From the NCBI RefSeq assembly GCF_013318015.2, contig NZ_CP115842.1, positions 496,001-560,000 of the forward strand: a stretch of DNA of 64,000 bases, given 5' to 3'. This stretch comes from Agrobacterium tumefaciens. Lineage in GTDB: Bacteria > Pseudomonadota > Alphaproteobacteria > Rhizobiales > Rhizobiaceae. A program made the position numbers and the translations under genes. The notes under the pieces were generated by a model. It was not told the DNA's origin, did no database searches, and worked only from the letters and a program-made list of their open reading frames with translations. Positions 27,537 to 37,871 of this stretch are shown in pieces. Every line of letters starts with the position of its first letter. Position 1 is the first letter of the stretch.

Positions 27537-28330
27537 CAGCAATCGCATTGACCATCGCCGGCTCAGACAGCGGCGGCGGCGCGGGCATTCAGGCCGACAT
27601 CAAGACTTTCTCGGCACTCGGCGCCTATGCCGCCAGCATCATCACCGCCATCACCGCCCAGAACACCAAAGGTGTGACGGCAGTGGAGGATATTTCCGTC
27701 GCCACCATCGTCGCGCAGATGGATGCGGTTTTTTCCGATCTTGCCGTCAATGCGGTGAAGATCGGCATGGTATCGCGGATCGAAACCATCGCGGCCATAG
27801 CTGCAAGGCTCCGGCAGCAGCCCCAGCCGGTGGTGCTCGACCCCGTGATGGTTGCGACCTCCGGCGACCGTCTATTGCATGCGGATGCGATCGAGACATT
27901 GCGGCGCGACCTGCTGCCGCTCGCCACCATCGTCACGCCGAACCTGCCTGAAGCAGCGCTTCTCACCGGGTTGCCGATTGCAGACACCGAGGCGGAGATC
28001 ACCCGTCAGGCCGAGATGATCCTGAAGGTGGGCGCGAAAGCCGTGCTCATCAAGGGCGGCCATGGCGACGGGCCGCAGAGTACGGATTATCTGTTTGCAG
28101 ACGGCACCGTGCAGGCGCTTTCCGCTACGCGAGTGGACACGAAAAACGACCATGGGACCGGCTGCACGCTGGCGGCGGCGATTACGGCTCATTTGGCCAA
28201 GAGTTGTGAATTGCGTGAGGCGGTTGGTCTTGCGAAGGACTATCTGAATGGGGCGCTTGACGCTGGTCGGGGGCTTGCCGTCGGGAACGGTCGGGGACCG
28301 GTGCATCATTTTTATCGGTGGTGGGGGTGA
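27533..28330 (+). CDS. thiD: bifunctional hydroxymethylpyrimidine kinase / phosphomethylpyrimidine kinase
   Basis: A 265-residue ribokinase-fold enzyme that phosphorylates HMP twice to HMP pyrophosphate. Diagnostic segments are LTIAGSDSGGGAGIQADIKTFSALG at the pyrimidine site, LDPVMVATSGDRLL, VTPNLPEAALLTG, VLIKGGHGDG and the anion-hole motif DHGTGCTLAAAITAHLA with the catalytic aspartate context. The length is normal. It is the last gene of the riboswitch operon, and a strong palindrome lies 22 bases after its stop, before the convergent regulator gene. Confidence 0.95.
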   Translation: MTAIALTIAGSDSGGGAGIQADIKTFSALGAYAASIITAITAQNTKGVTAVEDISVATIVAQMDAVFSDLAVNAVKIGMVSRIETIAAIAARLRQQPQPVVLDPVMVATSGDRLLHADAIETLRRDLLPLATIVTPNLPEAALLTGLPIADTEAEITRQAEMILKVGAKAVLIKGGHGDGPQSTDYLFADGTVQALSATRVDTKNDHGTGCTLAAAITAHLAKSCELREAVGLAKDYLNGALDAGRGLAVGNGRGPVHHFYRWWG

Positions 28331-28351
28331 CATCGACACGCAGAGTGAGGC

Positions 28352-28385
28352 TTACCCCCCTCTGTCCTGCCGGACAGAGGGGTAA
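28352..28385. terminator. palindrome between convergent thiD and dadR
   Basis: TTACCCCCCTCTGTCC (28352-28367) pairs with GGACAGAGGGGTAA (28372-28385) around a four-base loop, with one extra C in the left arm. There is no long T-run on either strand. The position between two convergent stops suggests a bidirectional terminator. Confidence 0.65.
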
Positions 28386-28426
28386 CCGCATTTTCCGCTG
28401 CGTAATTGTCCTCTCGAAAAAACTAT

Positions 28427-28885
28427 TCACCGCGCCTTCGGCGTCGCCAGCACATTCCTGATCGCAAAACTCGAATGAATCCGCGAAACACCCGGCAGCT
28501 TCGACAGAATCTCCTTATGGATGCGCTCGAAATCGCCCGCACTTTCCGCCTCACATCGCAGGAAATAATCCGACCCGCCCGTCATCAGGTAACATTCGCG
28601 GATTTCTGGATAACGCCGCACCGCGTTCTCAAACCTGTTGAGAAAATCCTCCGTCTGGCGGTCGAGCGTGATCTGCACGATGACCGAGATCACCTCGCCG
28701 CCGGCAAGGCCGCTGGTCAGCGCCGTATAGCCCCGGATGATACCCTCCCGTTCCAGAATATCGACCCGGCGAAGGCAGGCAGAGGCCGAAAGGCCGACTT
28801 CCGCAGCAAGTTTCGCATTGCTGATGCGGGCATTGAGCCGGAGCAGGCGGATGATGTGACGGTCAGTCGCGTCGAGTGACGACAT
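28427..28885 (-). CDS. dadR: Lrp/AsnC-family regulator, probable DadR
   Basis: A 152-residue regulator. The helix-turn-helix covers residues 5-50 (DATDRHIIRLLRLNARISNAKLAAEVGLSASACLRRVDILEREGII) and a RAM effector domain follows. The ATG at 28885 gives the standard N-terminus MSSLDATD; the longer frame to 29071 is an artefact. It is divergent from dadX-dadA with a 127-bp gap, the usual arrangement for an Lrp-type activator of alanine catabolism that responds to alanine. The name DadR is inferred from this arrangement rather than from a diagnostic residue. Confidence 0.88.
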   Translation of the reverse strand: MSSLDATDRHIIRLLRLNARISNAKLAAEVGLSASACLRRVDILEREGIIRGYTALTSGLAGGEVISVIVQITLDRQTEDFLNRFENAVRRYPEIRECYLMTGGSDYFLRCEAESAGDFERIHKEILSKLPGVSRIHSSFAIRNVLATPKAR

Positions 28886-29012
28886 AGAAAATTCCAATAT
28901 GACAATGAAAGTTGCGTAGATTGCAATTTTATCGCATCTTATTCGAACAATAGCCAAGAAATTCGATAATCGTTGCAATACTCTCATATGATAAAAATGA
29001 GGGTGAACGACC

Positions 29013-30179
29013 ATGGACATGCAGATCAGCCGCCAGCAGGCAGCGGGTGGTGCAAGCGGCCATCTGACCATCGATCTTGGCGCATTGCGCGATAATTATC
29101 TCGCGCTTGCGGCAATGGCGCCCACATCGCAGACGGCAGCGGTCGTCAAGGCTGACGCATACGGCCTCGGCGCGGATATCGTCTCGCAGGTGCTGTTTGA
29201 CGCGGGCTGTCGGAATTTCTTCGTCGCCCATATCGATGAAGCGCTGGCGCTCCGGCTGCGTCTTTCAGCGGAAGCGCGGATTTTCGTCCTCAACGGGCTT
29301 CAACCCGGTAACGAAACCTCCTGCGCAGCCATGGCCGTCACACCGGTTCTAAATTCGCTCGAGCAGATCGCCCAATGGGCGGCCCACGCCAAAAATCTTG
29401 GCAAGACGTTACCCGCCGCAGTGCAGATCGATACCGGCATGTGCCGTCTCGGCCTCTCTCCCGAGGAGCTTGAAGTCCTCGCCTCCCGGCCGCAACTGCT
29501 TGATGGTATCGACATCGCCCTCGTGATGAGCCACCTCGCCTGCGCCGACGAGCCGGATCACCTCTCCAATGCCGCCCAACTCTCTGTGATGCGAAAAGCC
29601 GCTGTCGCTTTTCCTGATGTATCCGTCTGCTTTTCCAATTCCGGCGGCATCTTTCTGGGCAACGACTATCACAACTCCCTGCTACGCCCCGGCATTGCGC
29701 TTTATGGCGGCGCGCCCTCCGTTACCCGTCCCAACCCTATGAAACCGGTTGTCCGGCTTGATGTCGCCGTTATTCAGACCCGCGACGTTCCCGCCGGATC
29801 GCTGGTCGGTTATGGCGGCTCTTTCGAAGCGGCCGGGCCGACGCGGCTTGCGACGATCGCTGCTGGTTATGCCGATGGCCTGCCGCGATCGCTCAGCAAT
29901 CGCGGTGCGGCATGGTACAATGGCGTTCGCCTGCCCATCGCTGGTCGCGTTTCAATGGACAGCATCATTCTCGACATATCCGCCCTGCCCTTGGGAACAT
30001 TGATGCAAGGCAGCTTCGTGCAGATGATCGGGCCTGACCAGACGCTGGAAGACATTGCCGAGGACGCGGGCACGATCGCCTATGAAATCCTGACCGGCCT
30101 CGGACGCCGTTACCGCCGCAATTATATTCAGCCGGGCGAAAACCCGGCCGTCGCTTCAACATCTGTCAGCCATAAGTGA
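29013..30179 (+). CDS. dadX: alanine racemase (catabolic type)
   Basis: A 388-residue fold-type III PLP enzyme that interconverts L- and D-alanine. The PLP lysine is Lys46 in [14 protein letters not shown]. Further family segments are [39 protein letters not shown] and [14 protein letters not shown] near the second active-site loop. It precedes dadA by seven bases and is divergent from an Lrp-type gene, which marks it as the catabolic racemase that makes D-alanine for oxidation rather than the biosynthetic Alr. The N-terminal dozen residues are variable; a start two codons later is possible. Confidence 0.92.
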   Translation: MDMQISRQQAAGGASGHLTIDLGALRDNYLALAAMAPTSQTAAVVKADAYGLGADIVSQVLFDAGCRNFFVAHIDEALALRLRLSAEARIFVLNGLQPGNETSCAAMAVTPVLNSLEQIAQWAAHAKNLGKTLPAAVQIDTGMCRLGLSPEELEVLASRPQLLDGIDIALVMSHLACADEPDHLSNAAQLSVMRKAAVAFPDVSVCFSNSGGIFLGNDYHNSLLRPGIALYGGAPSVTRPNPMKPVVRLDVAVIQTRDVPAGSLVGYGGSFEAAGPTRLATIAAGYADGLPRSLSNRGAAWYNGVRLPIAGRVSMDSIILDISALPLGTLMQGSFVQMIGPDQTLEDIAEDAGTIAYEILTGLGRRYRRNYIQPGENPAVASTSVSHK

Positions 30180-30186
30180 GACGATC

Positions 30187-31443
30187 ATGAACGTCACTAT
30201 CCTCGGAGCCGGCGTCGTCGGCGTGACCTCCGCCTGGTATCTGGCCAAAGCCGGACACAAGGTGACGGTGATCGACCGCCAGCCGGCCGCAGCACTTGAA
30301 ACCAGCTTTGCCAACGCCGGCGAGGTTTCCCCCGGCTATTCCTCGCCATGGGCCGCGCCCGGCATTCCGATGAAGGCCATGAAATGGCTGTTCATGAAAC
30401 ATGCCCCGCTCATCATCCGCCCGACCGCCGATCCGGCGGCGTGGCGCTGGATGAGCCAGATGCTGCGCAATTGCACATCGGCGCGTTATGCCATCAACAA
30501 GAGCCGCATGGTGCGCATTGCCGAATATAGCCGCGATTGCCTAATGGCGCTGCGCGACGAAACCGGGATAGAATACGACCAGCGCATGCAGGGCACACTG
30601 GAGGTTTTCCGCACCCAGAAGCAGTTCGACGCCATCGGCAAGGATGTGGACGTGCTGACGGCAGGTGGCGTGCCTTTCGAAATTCTCGACCGCGACGGCT
30701 GCGCCGCCATCGAGCCCGGCCTTTCTCCTTCCAGGGAAAAGATCGTCGGCGGCCTGCGCCTGCCCGGTGATGAAACCGGCGACTGCTTCATGTTCACCAC
30801 CGAACTTGCGCGCATGGCTGAAGAGGCGGGTGTCACCTTCATCTACGATACCGGCATCATGCGCCCCATCGTCGAGGCAGGCCGTATCAAGGCCGTGGAG
30901 ACCACCAAGGGGCTGGTGGAAGCCGATATTTTCGTCGCCGCATTGGGCAGCTATTCCCCGCAATTCGTCCGCCAGCTCGGCCTTACCCTGCCGGTTTACC
31001 CGGTCAAGGGCTACTCCATCACGGTTCCGATCGTGAAGGAGGAACGCGCGCCCGTTTCGACCGTGATGGACGAAACGTTCAAGGTGGCGATCACCCGGCT
31101 CGGCTCGCGCATCCGCGCCGGTGGCATGGCGGAAATCGCCGGTTTCAGCAAGGATCTGCCCGCAGCAAGACAGGAAACTCTGGCCCATTCGGTGGAAGAC
31201 CTGTTCGGCGGCGCAGGTGACCAGAGCCAGGCGAAATTCTGGTGCGGCCTGCGCCCGATGACGCCGGATGGTACGCCTGTCATCGGCGCCACCCGCTACA
31301 GCAATCTTTATCTCAACACCGGCCACGGTACGCTTGGCTGGACCATGTCCTGCGGCTCGGCCCGTGTGCTTGCCGATCTCATCAGCGGGAACAAGCCCGA
31401 GATAGACACGCACGATCTGGCACTCAGCCGTTACGCAGCCTGA
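30187..31443 (+). CDS. dadA: D-amino acid dehydrogenase small subunit
   Basis: A 418-residue FAD enzyme that oxidises D-alanine to pyruvate and passes electrons to the respiratory chain. The N-terminal Rossmann motif is [27 protein letters not shown]. Typical DadA segments are [31 protein letters not shown], a central DAO domain with [13 protein letters not shown], and the C-terminal FAD-contact region [46 protein letters not shown]. The length is normal. It forms a two-gene operon with dadX, probably activated by the divergent Lrp protein. Confidence 0.95.
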   Translation: MNVTILGAGVVGVTSAWYLAKAGHKVTVIDRQPAAALETSFANAGEVSPGYSSPWAAPGIPMKAMKWLFMKHAPLIIRPTADPAAWRWMSQMLRNCTSARYAINKSRMVRIAEYSRDCLMALRDETGIEYDQRMQGTLEVFRTQKQFDAIGKDVDVLTAGGVPFEILDRDGCAAIEPGLSPSREKIVGGLRLPGDETGDCFMFTTELARMAEEAGVTFIYDTGIMRPIVEAGRIKAVETTKGLVEADIFVAALGSYSPQFVRQLGLTLPVYPVKGYSITVPIVKEERAPVSTVMDETFKVAITRLGSRIRAGGMAEIAGFSKDLPAARQETLAHSVEDLFGGAGDQSQAKFWCGLRPMTPDGTPVIGATRYSNLYLNTGHGTLGWTMSCGSARVLADLISGNKPEIDTHDLALSRYAA

Positions 31444-31460
31444 AGTGCGACAGGGCGCTT

Positions 31461-31483
31461 ATCCCCGTCTGAAAGGCGGGGAT
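31461..31483. terminator. hairpin between convergent dadA and GntR gene
   Basis: ATCCCCG (31461-31467) pairs with CGGGGAT (31477-31483) around a nine-base loop, in the short gap between two convergent genes. The stem is short and lacks a T-run, so terminator function is only suggested by position. Confidence 0.5.
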
Positions 31484-31492
31484 GGTGGCCGC

Positions 31493-32203
31493 TCAAAGTG
31501 CCAGTGCATCCTTCAGCGCCAATCCTTCCTTCATGCGAAGGTCGAGATCGGCCTCGATGTGATCGAGGTGCTGCAGCATCAAGGCACGGGCCTTTGCCGC
31601 ATCCTTCGCCTCCAGAGCATCGAGCAGGTCGGCATGATCGTTGTGGCCGCAGCTTGAAACGCCCGAGCGCCCGTAGAGCGCGATAACCAGCGACGAGCGG
31701 GCGACCAGTTCGTCCATGAATTTTTCGAGGATGGCATTGCCGGCAAGCGAGGCCAGCATCAGGTGGAAATCGCCTGATGCCTTGATTTCCGCGCGCCTGG
31801 CGTGCGGGCCGCGCTCATGCTGGTGGCGGCTTTCCTGAACCAGATGCTCTCTCAGCTGCTTCACCGCCGCAGGCGTGATCTTTTCGATTGCGGCGTCCAG
31901 AACGCCGGGCTCGATCAGCCGGCGCGAAGCAAAAACCTGCCGCGCTTCGTCCGGTGTGGGATTGGAGACAAAAGCGCCGCGGTTGCGCTCGGCCTTGACC
32001 AGTCCTTCGTAAGCCAGCATCTGAAGAGCCGCCCGCACCACCGTGCGGCTGACATCGAACAGCGTTCCCACTTCCGATTCCGACAGCTTCGTTCCCGGGG
32101 CAAGCCGTCGGTCGACAATGGCGTCGCGCAGCGTATCTCGAATAGCCTGGGCACGGTCTTCGTGGGATGAATCGGAATTGACGGTTATATGGGCAAGGCT
32201 CAT
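31493..32203 (-). CDS. GntR family regulator with FCD ligand domain (FadR subfamily)
   Basis: A 236-residue regulator. The winged helix lies at about residues 20-85 (QAIRDTLRDAIVDRRLAPGTKLSESEVGTLFDVSRTVVRAALQMLAYEGLVKAERNRGAFV, given only as a location guide), followed by an all-helical FCD domain with metal-binding-type histidines in HLVQESRHQHERG. The ATG at 32203 has AGGACA upstream; a frame reaching 32362 is not supported. It is convergent with dadA and divergent from the BA14K gene, so its target is not obvious; members often control amino-acid or organic-acid catabolism. Confidence 0.85.
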   Translation of the reverse strand: MSLAHITVNSDSSHEDRAQAIRDTLRDAIVDRRLAPGTKLSESEVGTLFDVSRTVVRAALQMLAYEGLVKAERNRGAFVSNPTPDEARQVFASRRLIEPGVLDAAIEKITPAAVKQLREHLVQESRHQHERGPHARRAEIKASGDFHLMLASLAGNAILEKFMDELVARSSLVIALYGRSGVSSCGHNDHADLLDALEAKDAAKARALMLQHLDHIEADLDLRMKEGLALKDALAL

Positions 32204-32379
32204 GGAATTGTCCTGTTTGAACTTGAGTTCTAGCGCCAAGCGCGGCTTGCGCAAACAGGAATTGCGAGCTATCGCCAGCCGCCACAATTCATTCAGCGCC
32301 CGTTCAGCAGGCGCGCTATATTTCTTTAACCATCGAATTTGCAACTGGCAGCGCCCTGCCATCCGGATGGAAGAAGATC

Positions 32380-32892
32380 ATGTCGTCCTTTGCAGCTAAA
32401 ACCGTTCTGGCTATCGCCGTCGCCGCCGCCACCATCGTGCCCTTCAACAGCGCCTCCGCCGATGACTGGGGCCGCCGCGACCGTCGCGATGCCGCTATTC
32501 TGGGTGGCGTGCTTGGCCTTGCCGCCGGTGTCGCCGTTGGCTCAGCCCTTTCCCGCCCGGCACCGGTAGACGACGAGCGCGTCTATATCGACCCGCCGCG
32601 TCGCTATGAACCGAGCTATGTGTACGAAGAGCCGGACTACCGCTATTATCAACCGCAGCCGCAGCCCGTTTATCGACCCGCTCCGGCCTATCGTCCGGCA
32701 CCGGTTTACCGTGCCCAACCGGTCTACGACAATAATTCCGGCTACTACCAGCAACGCCGTACCTACCGCACCATCGAGCCATGGACGAATGCCTGGTACG
32801 ATTATTGCTCGCAACGTTATCGCAGCTTCAACGGCCGCTCCGGCACCTATGTCGGCAATGACGGCCAGCGTCATTTCTGCGTAGCGGGCTGA
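32380..32892 (+). CDS. BA14K-family exported protein
   Basis: A 170-residue secreted or periplasmic protein. It has a signal peptide ending near NSASA, a glycine-rich hydrophobic segment (AAILGGVLGLAAGVAVGSAL), then a Tyr/Pro-rich low-complexity middle (about residues 65-120). The C-terminal BA14K signature is WYDYCSQRYRSFNGRSGTYVG followed by DGQRHFCVAG, with the paired cysteines of the family. BA14K was named from a Brucella immunoreactive, lectin-like protein; rhizobial members are mostly uncharacterised. The gene stands alone with a strong terminator after it. Confidence 0.88.
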   Translation: MSSFAAKTVLAIAVAAATIVPFNSASADDWGRRDRRDAAILGGVLGLAAGVAVGSALSRPAPVDDERVYIDPPRRYEPSYVYEEPDYRYYQPQPQPVYRPAPAYRPAPVYRAQPVYDNNSGYYQQRRTYRTIEPWTNAWYDYCSQRYRSFNGRSGTYVGNDGQRHFCVAG

Positions 32893-32933
32893 TCGGGGAC
32901 AACGTCTGCGAAGTTATCGCTGTTAATAATCAG

Positions 32934-32965
32934 GCCGCGGACGGAAACGTCCGCGGCTTTTCATT
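32934..32965 (+). terminator. terminator of the BA14K gene
   Basis: A perfect 10-bp stem, GCCGCGGACG (32934-32943) with CGTCCGCGGC (32948-32957), has a GAAA tetraloop and is followed by TTTTCATT. Confidence 0.88.
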
Positions 32966-32992
32966 AAGTGTCACCCCAGATCCTGCGGCACC

Positions 32993-34357
32993 TCAAGCAG
33001 CGCCGTTTTTCACATAATCCGCCCGGTTGATGCCGTGACGTTGCAGCTTGTCGTAAAAGGTCTTGCGGGCAATTCCGAGTGTCGCAATGGTTTCGGCCAC
33101 GTCGCCATTAGATTGCACAAGCGTTTCGCGAATGATCTGCGCTTCCATTTCATCCATTCGCTCTGGCAGGGTGCCGGAAGCCGGAACGCTCGATTGCGAA
33201 ACAGTCGTGGTGGCCGCATCCATCTCCAGCCCCAATACCACCCTTTCAGCGAAATGCCCGAGTTCGCGCACATTGCCCGGCCAGTCGTAGTCGTTAAGGC
33301 GGCGGGAAACGCCGGCGCTGATCTGCGGCACCGGCATGTTGAACCGGTTGGCGGCCTTGGTGACGAAGTGCGAAAACAGCAGCGGAATATCCGCCTTGCG
33401 TTCGCGCAGCGGCGGTATCGACAGCGTCACCACATTCAGCCGGTAATATAGGTCCTCGCGAAACGTGCCACGCTCGGCCGGGTCGCCGAGATCCACCTTC
33501 GCCGCCGCCACCACGCGAATATCGACCGGTCGCTCCTCATTTGAACCGAGTGGCGAGACCTCGCGCATTTCCAGAACGCGCAACATCTTCACCTGTACGG
33601 CAAGCGGCATGCTTTCGATCTCGTCGAGAAACAGCGTGCCGCCGCTTGAATGTTCGATGCGACCAACGCGTTTTTTCTGCGCACCGGTGAAAGCACCCGG
33701 CTCATGGCCGAAAAGCTCGCTTTCGATCACCGTTTCCGGCAGCGCACCGCAATTCAGCGCCACAAAATTGCCCCTGGATCGCTTCTTGCTCCAGCGATGC
33801 AGCGCCGTTGCCACCACTTCCTTGCCGCTGCCCGTCTCACCTGCCACCAGCACGTCTACATCCGTATCAGCAATGTGCCGGAGCGTGGTGCGCAGGCGTT
33901 CCATTGCGGGCGTCTGGCCAATCAGCGGCAAATCGTCCTCGGCTTGAGCACTCGCCCGGCGAAGCGCGCGGTTTTCCAGCACGAGGCGGCGCTTTTCCAG
34001 CGCGCGGCGGGCGCTTTCAACCATGCGTTCGGCGGGGAATGGTTTGGCGATGAAATCATAGGCGCCGTTGTGCAGGGCATCGACCGCCATCGGCACATCA
34101 CCGTGGCCAGTGATGAGGATAACAGGCAGGTCGGCATCGATCCTGCGAACATGGTCGAAGAACTCAAGCCCGGTCATGCCGGGCATGCGCACATCGGTGA
34201 TGACGACGCCGTCGAAATCCTCGTTGAGCGCTGCAAGTGCCTGTTCGGCGCGGGAAAAGGAGGTGACGGGCAATCCGTCGAGTTCCAACGTCTGCACCAT
34301 CGCCTTGCGCAGCTGGGAGTCGTCATCCACCAGAAATATGGTTCCACCTGCCATCAT
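32993..34357 (-). CDS. dctD: C4-dicarboxylate response regulator DctD (sigma-54 activator)
   Basis: A 454-residue NtrC-type activator. The receiver domain (residues 5-120) has the phosphoacceptor Asp55 in [13 protein letters not shown]. The central AAA+ domain has Walker [10 protein letters not shown], the sigma-54 contact loop GAFTGA in [12 protein letters not shown], and Walker [14 protein letters not shown] Fis-type helix-turn-helix lies at the C-terminus ([21 protein letters not shown]). It drives transcription of dctA from the -24/-12 promoter. Two adjacent ATG codons (34357, 34354) could serve; the gene follows dctB with one base between stop and start. The gene pair is divergent from dctA. 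Confidence 0.95.
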   Translation of the reverse strand: MMAGGTIFLVDDDSQLRKAMVQTLELDGLPVTSFSRAEQALAALNEDFDGVVITDVRMPGMTGLEFFDHVRRIDADLPVILITGHGDVPMAVDALHNGAYDFIAKPFPAERMVESARRALEKRRLVLENRALRRASAQAEDDLPLIGQTPAMERLRTTLRHIADTDVDVLVAGETGSGKEVVATALHRWSKKRSRGNFVALNCGALPETVIESELFGHEPGAFTGAQKKRVGRIEHSSGGTLFLDEIESMPLAVQVKMLRVLEMREVSPLGSNEERPVDIRVVAAAKVDLGDPAERGTFREDLYYRLNVVTLSIPPLRERKADIPLLFSHFVTKAANRFNMPVPQISAGVSRRLNDYDWPGNVRELGHFAERVVLGLEMDAATTTVSQSSVPASGTLPERMDEMEAQIIRETLVQSNGDVAETIATLGIARKTFYDKLQRHGINRADYVKNGAA

Positions 34358-34358
34358 G

Positions 34359-36200
34359 TCATGCTCGCTTCAGATATACGGAAAAAGACGTGCCTGCCTC
34401 GCTGCTCGTTACCTCAATACGCCCGCCATAATCGGAGGCGATATCGTTGGAGATGACGAGACCAAGGCCTAGGCCGCTTTCCTTGGATGTATTAAAGGGC
34501 GAAAAAAGTTGGGCGCGGATCGCTTCGGGAATGCCGGTCCCATTGTCGCTGACCGAAAGCAAGACCATGTCCCCTTCCTCGCGCACCCGCACCTCGACAC
34601 GCGCCGCATCAATCGCTTCAGTGGCTTCCAGTGCGTTTTGCAGAAGGTTGATGAGAATTTGCTCGAGCCGGATGCGGCTGCCAAGCACCTTCAGGTCCTG
34701 ATCCGGCAACACGATATCAAGTGCATCCATCTGTCCGGAAAAACGACTGCGCAACAGCATCACCGCGCCTTCGATGACCAGTTTGAGACTGACCGGTTCG
34801 GCAGCGGTGCGGCCCTTGCGCGCCAATATCTTCAGGTCGCCGGTAATCGTGCCGATGCGATCGGTCAATGCCGCGATGTTTTCGAGATTTTCGTTGGCCT
34901 CCGCCATGCGGTCGCGTTTCAGCAGGGTGCGGGCATTGTCGGCAAAGGCGCGGATCGTCGCTACCGGCTGGTTGATTTCGTGGGCAACGCCCGCCGCCAC
35001 CTGCCCTAGAATGGAGAGACGGTTGGCCTGCACTAGCTCGTGCTGCACGTTGCGCAATTCACCTGTCGTCTTTTCGTGCAGGGCAATTTCCGCCTGAAGA
35101 TGGTCGCGGGTCCTCGTCAGGTCACGGGTGCGCTCCTGCACCTTCATTTCCAGCTCGGTGCGGGCGCGCTGCTCCTCTTCCTTTTCCCTCAGCGCCTTGT
35201 GCCGGCGCCACAGCCACAGAGCCGAAAGCGCCATCAGCGGCATCAGCGTTGCCAGCGCCACCACCCTGCCCTCGCGAATGGCGGCGTTCAGCGCCGGTGC
35301 CACCGGCTGCAGATAATGCAGTGTCCATGAGGTCGTCGGCACCGGCGTTTCCAACCGCAGATAATCGCCGCGCTCACTTGCCGGGTCATCGACACGGACG
35401 AGCGGAACGCCGTCGCTCGAGAGTCGCGCCATCCGGAACGGCAGCGTCGTAAGCGCCTCGTTACCGAATTGCAGGCTTTCGGAAATGGCTTTGCGTCGCG
35501 CCTCGTCAATCGGCGCTACGGTCTTGAAGCGCCAATCCGGCACGCTCGTCATCAGCACGACGCCGTTCCTGTCAACCACATAGACCGGTTTGCCGCCGAT
35601 GTTCCAATCCGCCTCCAGACGGTTGAACTCCACCTTGGCGATGACGACGCCGAGCGGCCGACCGTCTGCGGCATCGATGCGGCGCGAGATATAAAGGCCC
35701 GGCCGGCGGCTGACATTGCCAAGCGCATAATGTTCGGACATGCCGGTATTCATCGCCGCCTGAAAATACTCGCGGAAGGCATAATTGGAGCCGACGAAGC
35801 TGTCGGCCTGTCGCCAGTTACTCGAGGCAATTGTCAAGCCGGTCGGTCCGGTCACGTAGATGACAGAGGACTGCGTGCCTTCGATCAGCCCCTCCAGCTT
35901 GCGGTTCAGCCGGTCAATGGCAGACGCGCCACCGCCATCCAGCGCAGTCGCAAGGTCGGGATCGCCGGACAGAACCAGCGGAATGGCTCGCGGCCGCTCG
36001 AGCGCGACATTCAGAAGCGCGATCTTGAGTTCGGCATCGGTGGAGGCCTCGGACGCGGCGGTGCGTATTGCCTGGTTTCGCGCAAAGTCATCGGCAACCA
36101 ACAGAACTCCCAGGCTGACGAGCAGCCACAAGCCCACCAACGCCAGCCATTGAGCGCGCCGTCGTGCCTGGGAATGAGAGGCCTGATCTTCTTGGGTCAT
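34359..36200 (-). CDS. dctB: C4-dicarboxylate sensor histidine kinase DctB
   Basis: A 613-residue membrane sensor kinase. The ATG at 36200 gives [18 protein letters not shown], then the first membrane segment ([17 protein letters not shown]). A periplasmic double-PAS sensing domain covers about 45-310, and the second segment is near [20 protein letters not shown] coiled coil follows, then the H-box histidine in [19 protein letters not shown], the N-box [10 protein letters not shown], and ATP lid motifs DNGTGIPEA and GLGLGLVIS. It detects succinate, fumarate or malate and phosphorylates DctD. Its start lies nine bases from the nearest DctD site, so DctD may also affect its own operon. Confidence 0.95.
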   Translation of the reverse strand: MTQEDQASHSQARRRAQWLALVGLWLLVSLGVLLVADDFARNQAIRTAASEASTDAELKIALLNVALERPRAIPLVLSGDPDLATALDGGGASAIDRLNRKLEGLIEGTQSSVIYVTGPTGLTIASSNWRQADSFVGSNYAFREYFQAAMNTGMSEHYALGNVSRRPGLYISRRIDAADGRPLGVVIAKVEFNRLEADWNIGGKPVYVVDRNGVVLMTSVPDWRFKTVAPIDEARRKAISESLQFGNEALTTLPFRMARLSSDGVPLVRVDDPASERGDYLRLETPVPTTSWTLHYLQPVAPALNAAIREGRVVALATLMPLMALSALWLWRRHKALREKEEEQRARTELEMKVQERTRDLTRTRDHLQAEIALHEKTTGELRNVQHELVQANRLSILGQVAAGVAHEINQPVATIRAFADNARTLLKRDRMAEANENLENIAALTDRIGTITGDLKILARKGRTAAEPVSLKLVIEGAVMLLRSRFSGQMDALDIVLPDQDLKVLGSRIRLEQILINLLQNALEATEAIDAARVEVRVREEGDMVLLSVSDNGTGIPEAIRAQLFSPFNTSKESGLGLGLVISNDIASDYGGRIEVTSSEAGTSFSVYLKRA

Positions 36201-36208
36201 ACGACAAT

Positions 36209-36226
36209 TGTGCGGATTTACACACA
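36209..36226. promoter_or_regulatory. DctD upstream activator site, distal copy
   Basis: TGTGCGGA-TT-TACACACA is an imperfect 8-2-8 dyad. Its left arm equals the known rhizobial DctD half-site TGTGCGGA; the right arm departs from TCCGCACA. It lies 33 bp, about three helical turns, from the second site. Confidence 0.75.
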
Positions 36227-36241
36227 GACCGCAAGAGGTTT

Positions 36242-36259
36242 TGTCCGGATATCCGCACA
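36242..36259. promoter_or_regulatory. DctD upstream activator site, proximal copy
   Basis: TGTCCGGA-TA-TCCGCACA is an 8-2-8 dyad with one change from perfect symmetry and a close match to the consensus DctD site of rhizobia. It is centred about 108 bp upstream of the predicted dctA start point, normal for an enhancer-like NtrC-family site. Confidence 0.82.
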
Positions 36260-36332
36260 TACGCCGGCGAGCTGATACGGCGTCAATAAAAAGTACTTTT
36301 TAAATCAGCCAGTTACACCAAATAAGCAAGTC

Positions 36333-36348
36333 TGGCATGCGTATTGCT
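36333..36348 (+). promoter_or_regulatory. sigma-54 promoter of dctA
   Basis: TGGCATG-CGTA-TTGCT has the -24 GG and -12 GC with the exact spacing of sigma-54 promoters. Transcription should begin near 36359, about 78 bases before the dctA ATG. With the two DctD sites it explains dicarboxylate-dependent expression. Confidence 0.9.
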
Positions 36349-36436
36349 CATGACTCCTCAATCGGCGCGAAGCCGTCAACGACACGGCGATCCCGGGAGG
36401 CCAATTAAGGCAGGGTGAGGCCGAGGAGGAAAAAAC

Positions 36437-37783
36437 ATGATCGATACAACAACCGTGGCGGCAGGCCACGCCAAGCAGCCATTCTACAAGCACCTGTATT
36501 TCCAGGTTCTGGTCGCCATTATCGCCGGTATCGCGCTTGGCCATTTCTATCCGGCCTTTGGCGAACAGCTGAAGCCGCTCGGCGACGGCTTTATCCGTCT
36601 CGTCAAGATGATCATCGCTCCCGTCATCTTCCTCACTGTCGCAACCGGCATCGCCGGCATGAACGATATGAAGAAGGTTGGACGCGTGGCCGGCAAGGCC
36701 ATGATCTACTTCCTCGTGTTCTCCACCCTCGCGCTCATTGTCGGCCTCATCGTCGCCAACACTGTGCAGCCGGGTGCCGGCATGAACATCGATCCGGCCA
36801 CGTTGGATGCCAAGGCCGTCGCGACCTACGCCGACAAGGCCCATGAGCAGACCATCACCGGCTTCCTGATGAACATAATCCCGACCACCATCGTCGGCGC
36901 ATTCGCCAGCGGTGATATCCTGCAGGTGCTGTTCTTCTCCGTGCTGTTCGGCATCGCGCTCGGTATCGTCGGCGAAAAGGGCAAGCCCGTCACCGATTTC
37001 ATGCATGCCATGATGTATCCGATCTTCAAGCTGGTCGCGATCCTGATGAAGGCCGCCCCCATCGGTGCCTTCGGCGCCATGGCATTCACCATCGGCAAAT
37101 ATGGCATCTCGTCCGTCACCAACCTCGCGATGCTGATCGGCACCTTCTACGTCACATCAGCACTGTTCGTGTTCGTGGTCCTCGGCGCTGTCTGCCGCTA
37201 TAACGGCTTCTCGATCGTCGCGCTTATCCGCTACATCAAGGAAGAACTGCTGCTGGTTCTCGGCACCTCGTCTTCGGAAGCCGCCCTGCCGGGCCTGATG
37301 AGCAAGATGGAAAAGGCGGGCTGCAAGCGCTCTGTCGTCGGTCTCGTCATCCCCACCGGCTACTCCTTCAACCTCGACGGCACCAACATTTACATGACGC
37401 TGGCTGCCCTGTTCATCGCACAGGCGACCGGCATCCACCTCTCCTTCGGCGAACAGATCCTTCTGCTGCTCGTGGCCATGCTCTCCTCCAAGGGTGCTGC
37501 CGGCATCACAGGCGCTGGCTTCATCACGTTGGCCGCAACGCTCTCCGTCGTGCCGTCGGTTCCGGTTGCCGGCATGGCGCTCATCCTCGGCATCGACCGC
37601 TTCATGTCGGAATGCCGCGCACTCACCAACTTCGTCGGCAATGCGGTCGCGACCATCGTTGTTGCCCGCTGGGAAGGTGAACTGGATCAGGAGCAGCTCG
37701 CCCGCGTTCTCAGCGGCAAGGAAGAATTCACCGGCATCGCCGATGTGGATTCGCTTCCGGGTGCGGTTCAGCCCGCCGAATAA
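36437..37783 (+). CDS. dctA: C4-dicarboxylate:cation symporter DctA
   Basis: A 448-residue member of the DAACS family that imports succinate, fumarate and malate. Eight membrane spans and two re-entrant loops are expected. Signature segments are [29 protein letters not shown]-like [23 protein letters not shown], the serine-rich hairpin [19 protein letters not shown], and the transport core [26 protein letters not shown]. The ATG follows GAGGAGGAAAAAAC. It is divergent from dctBD and under a sigma-54 promoter. In symbiotic and pathogenic rhizobia it is the main route for plant-derived dicarboxylates. Confidence 0.97.
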   Translation: MIDTTTVAAGHAKQPFYKHLYFQVLVAIIAGIALGHFYPAFGEQLKPLGDGFIRLVKMIIAPVIFLTVATGIAGMNDMKKVGRVAGKAMIYFLVFSTLALIVGLIVANTVQPGAGMNIDPATLDAKAVATYADKAHEQTITGFLMNIIPTTIVGAFASGDILQVLFFSVLFGIALGIVGEKGKPVTDFMHAMMYPIFKLVAILMKAAPIGAFGAMAFTIGKYGISSVTNLAMLIGTFYVTSALFVFVVLGAVCRYNGFSIVALIRYIKEELLLVLGTSSSEAALPGLMSKMEKAGCKRSVVGLVIPTGYSFNLDGTNIYMTLAALFIAQATGIHLSFGEQILLLLVAMLSSKGAAGITGAGFITLAATLSVVPSVPVAGMALILGIDRFMSECRALTNFVGNAVATIVVARWEGELDQEQLARVLSGKEEFTGIADVDSLPGAVQPAE

Positions 37784-37801
37784 CACGACCTCCCAAGGTC
37801 C

Positions 37802-37871
37802 AGCCTGTCCCGGTTTGTCCGGGCAGGCTCTCGCATGAAGGCCGGCGCATCAGATCGATGCTCCGGCCTTT
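37802..37871 (+). terminator. tandem hairpins after dctA
   Basis: The first stem pairs AGCCTGtCCCGG with TCCGGGcAGGCT (37802-37829). The second pairs AAGGCCGG with CCGGCCTTT (37838-37871) across a longer loop and ends in TTTCAT. The pair probably stops dctA transcription. Confidence 0.7.
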
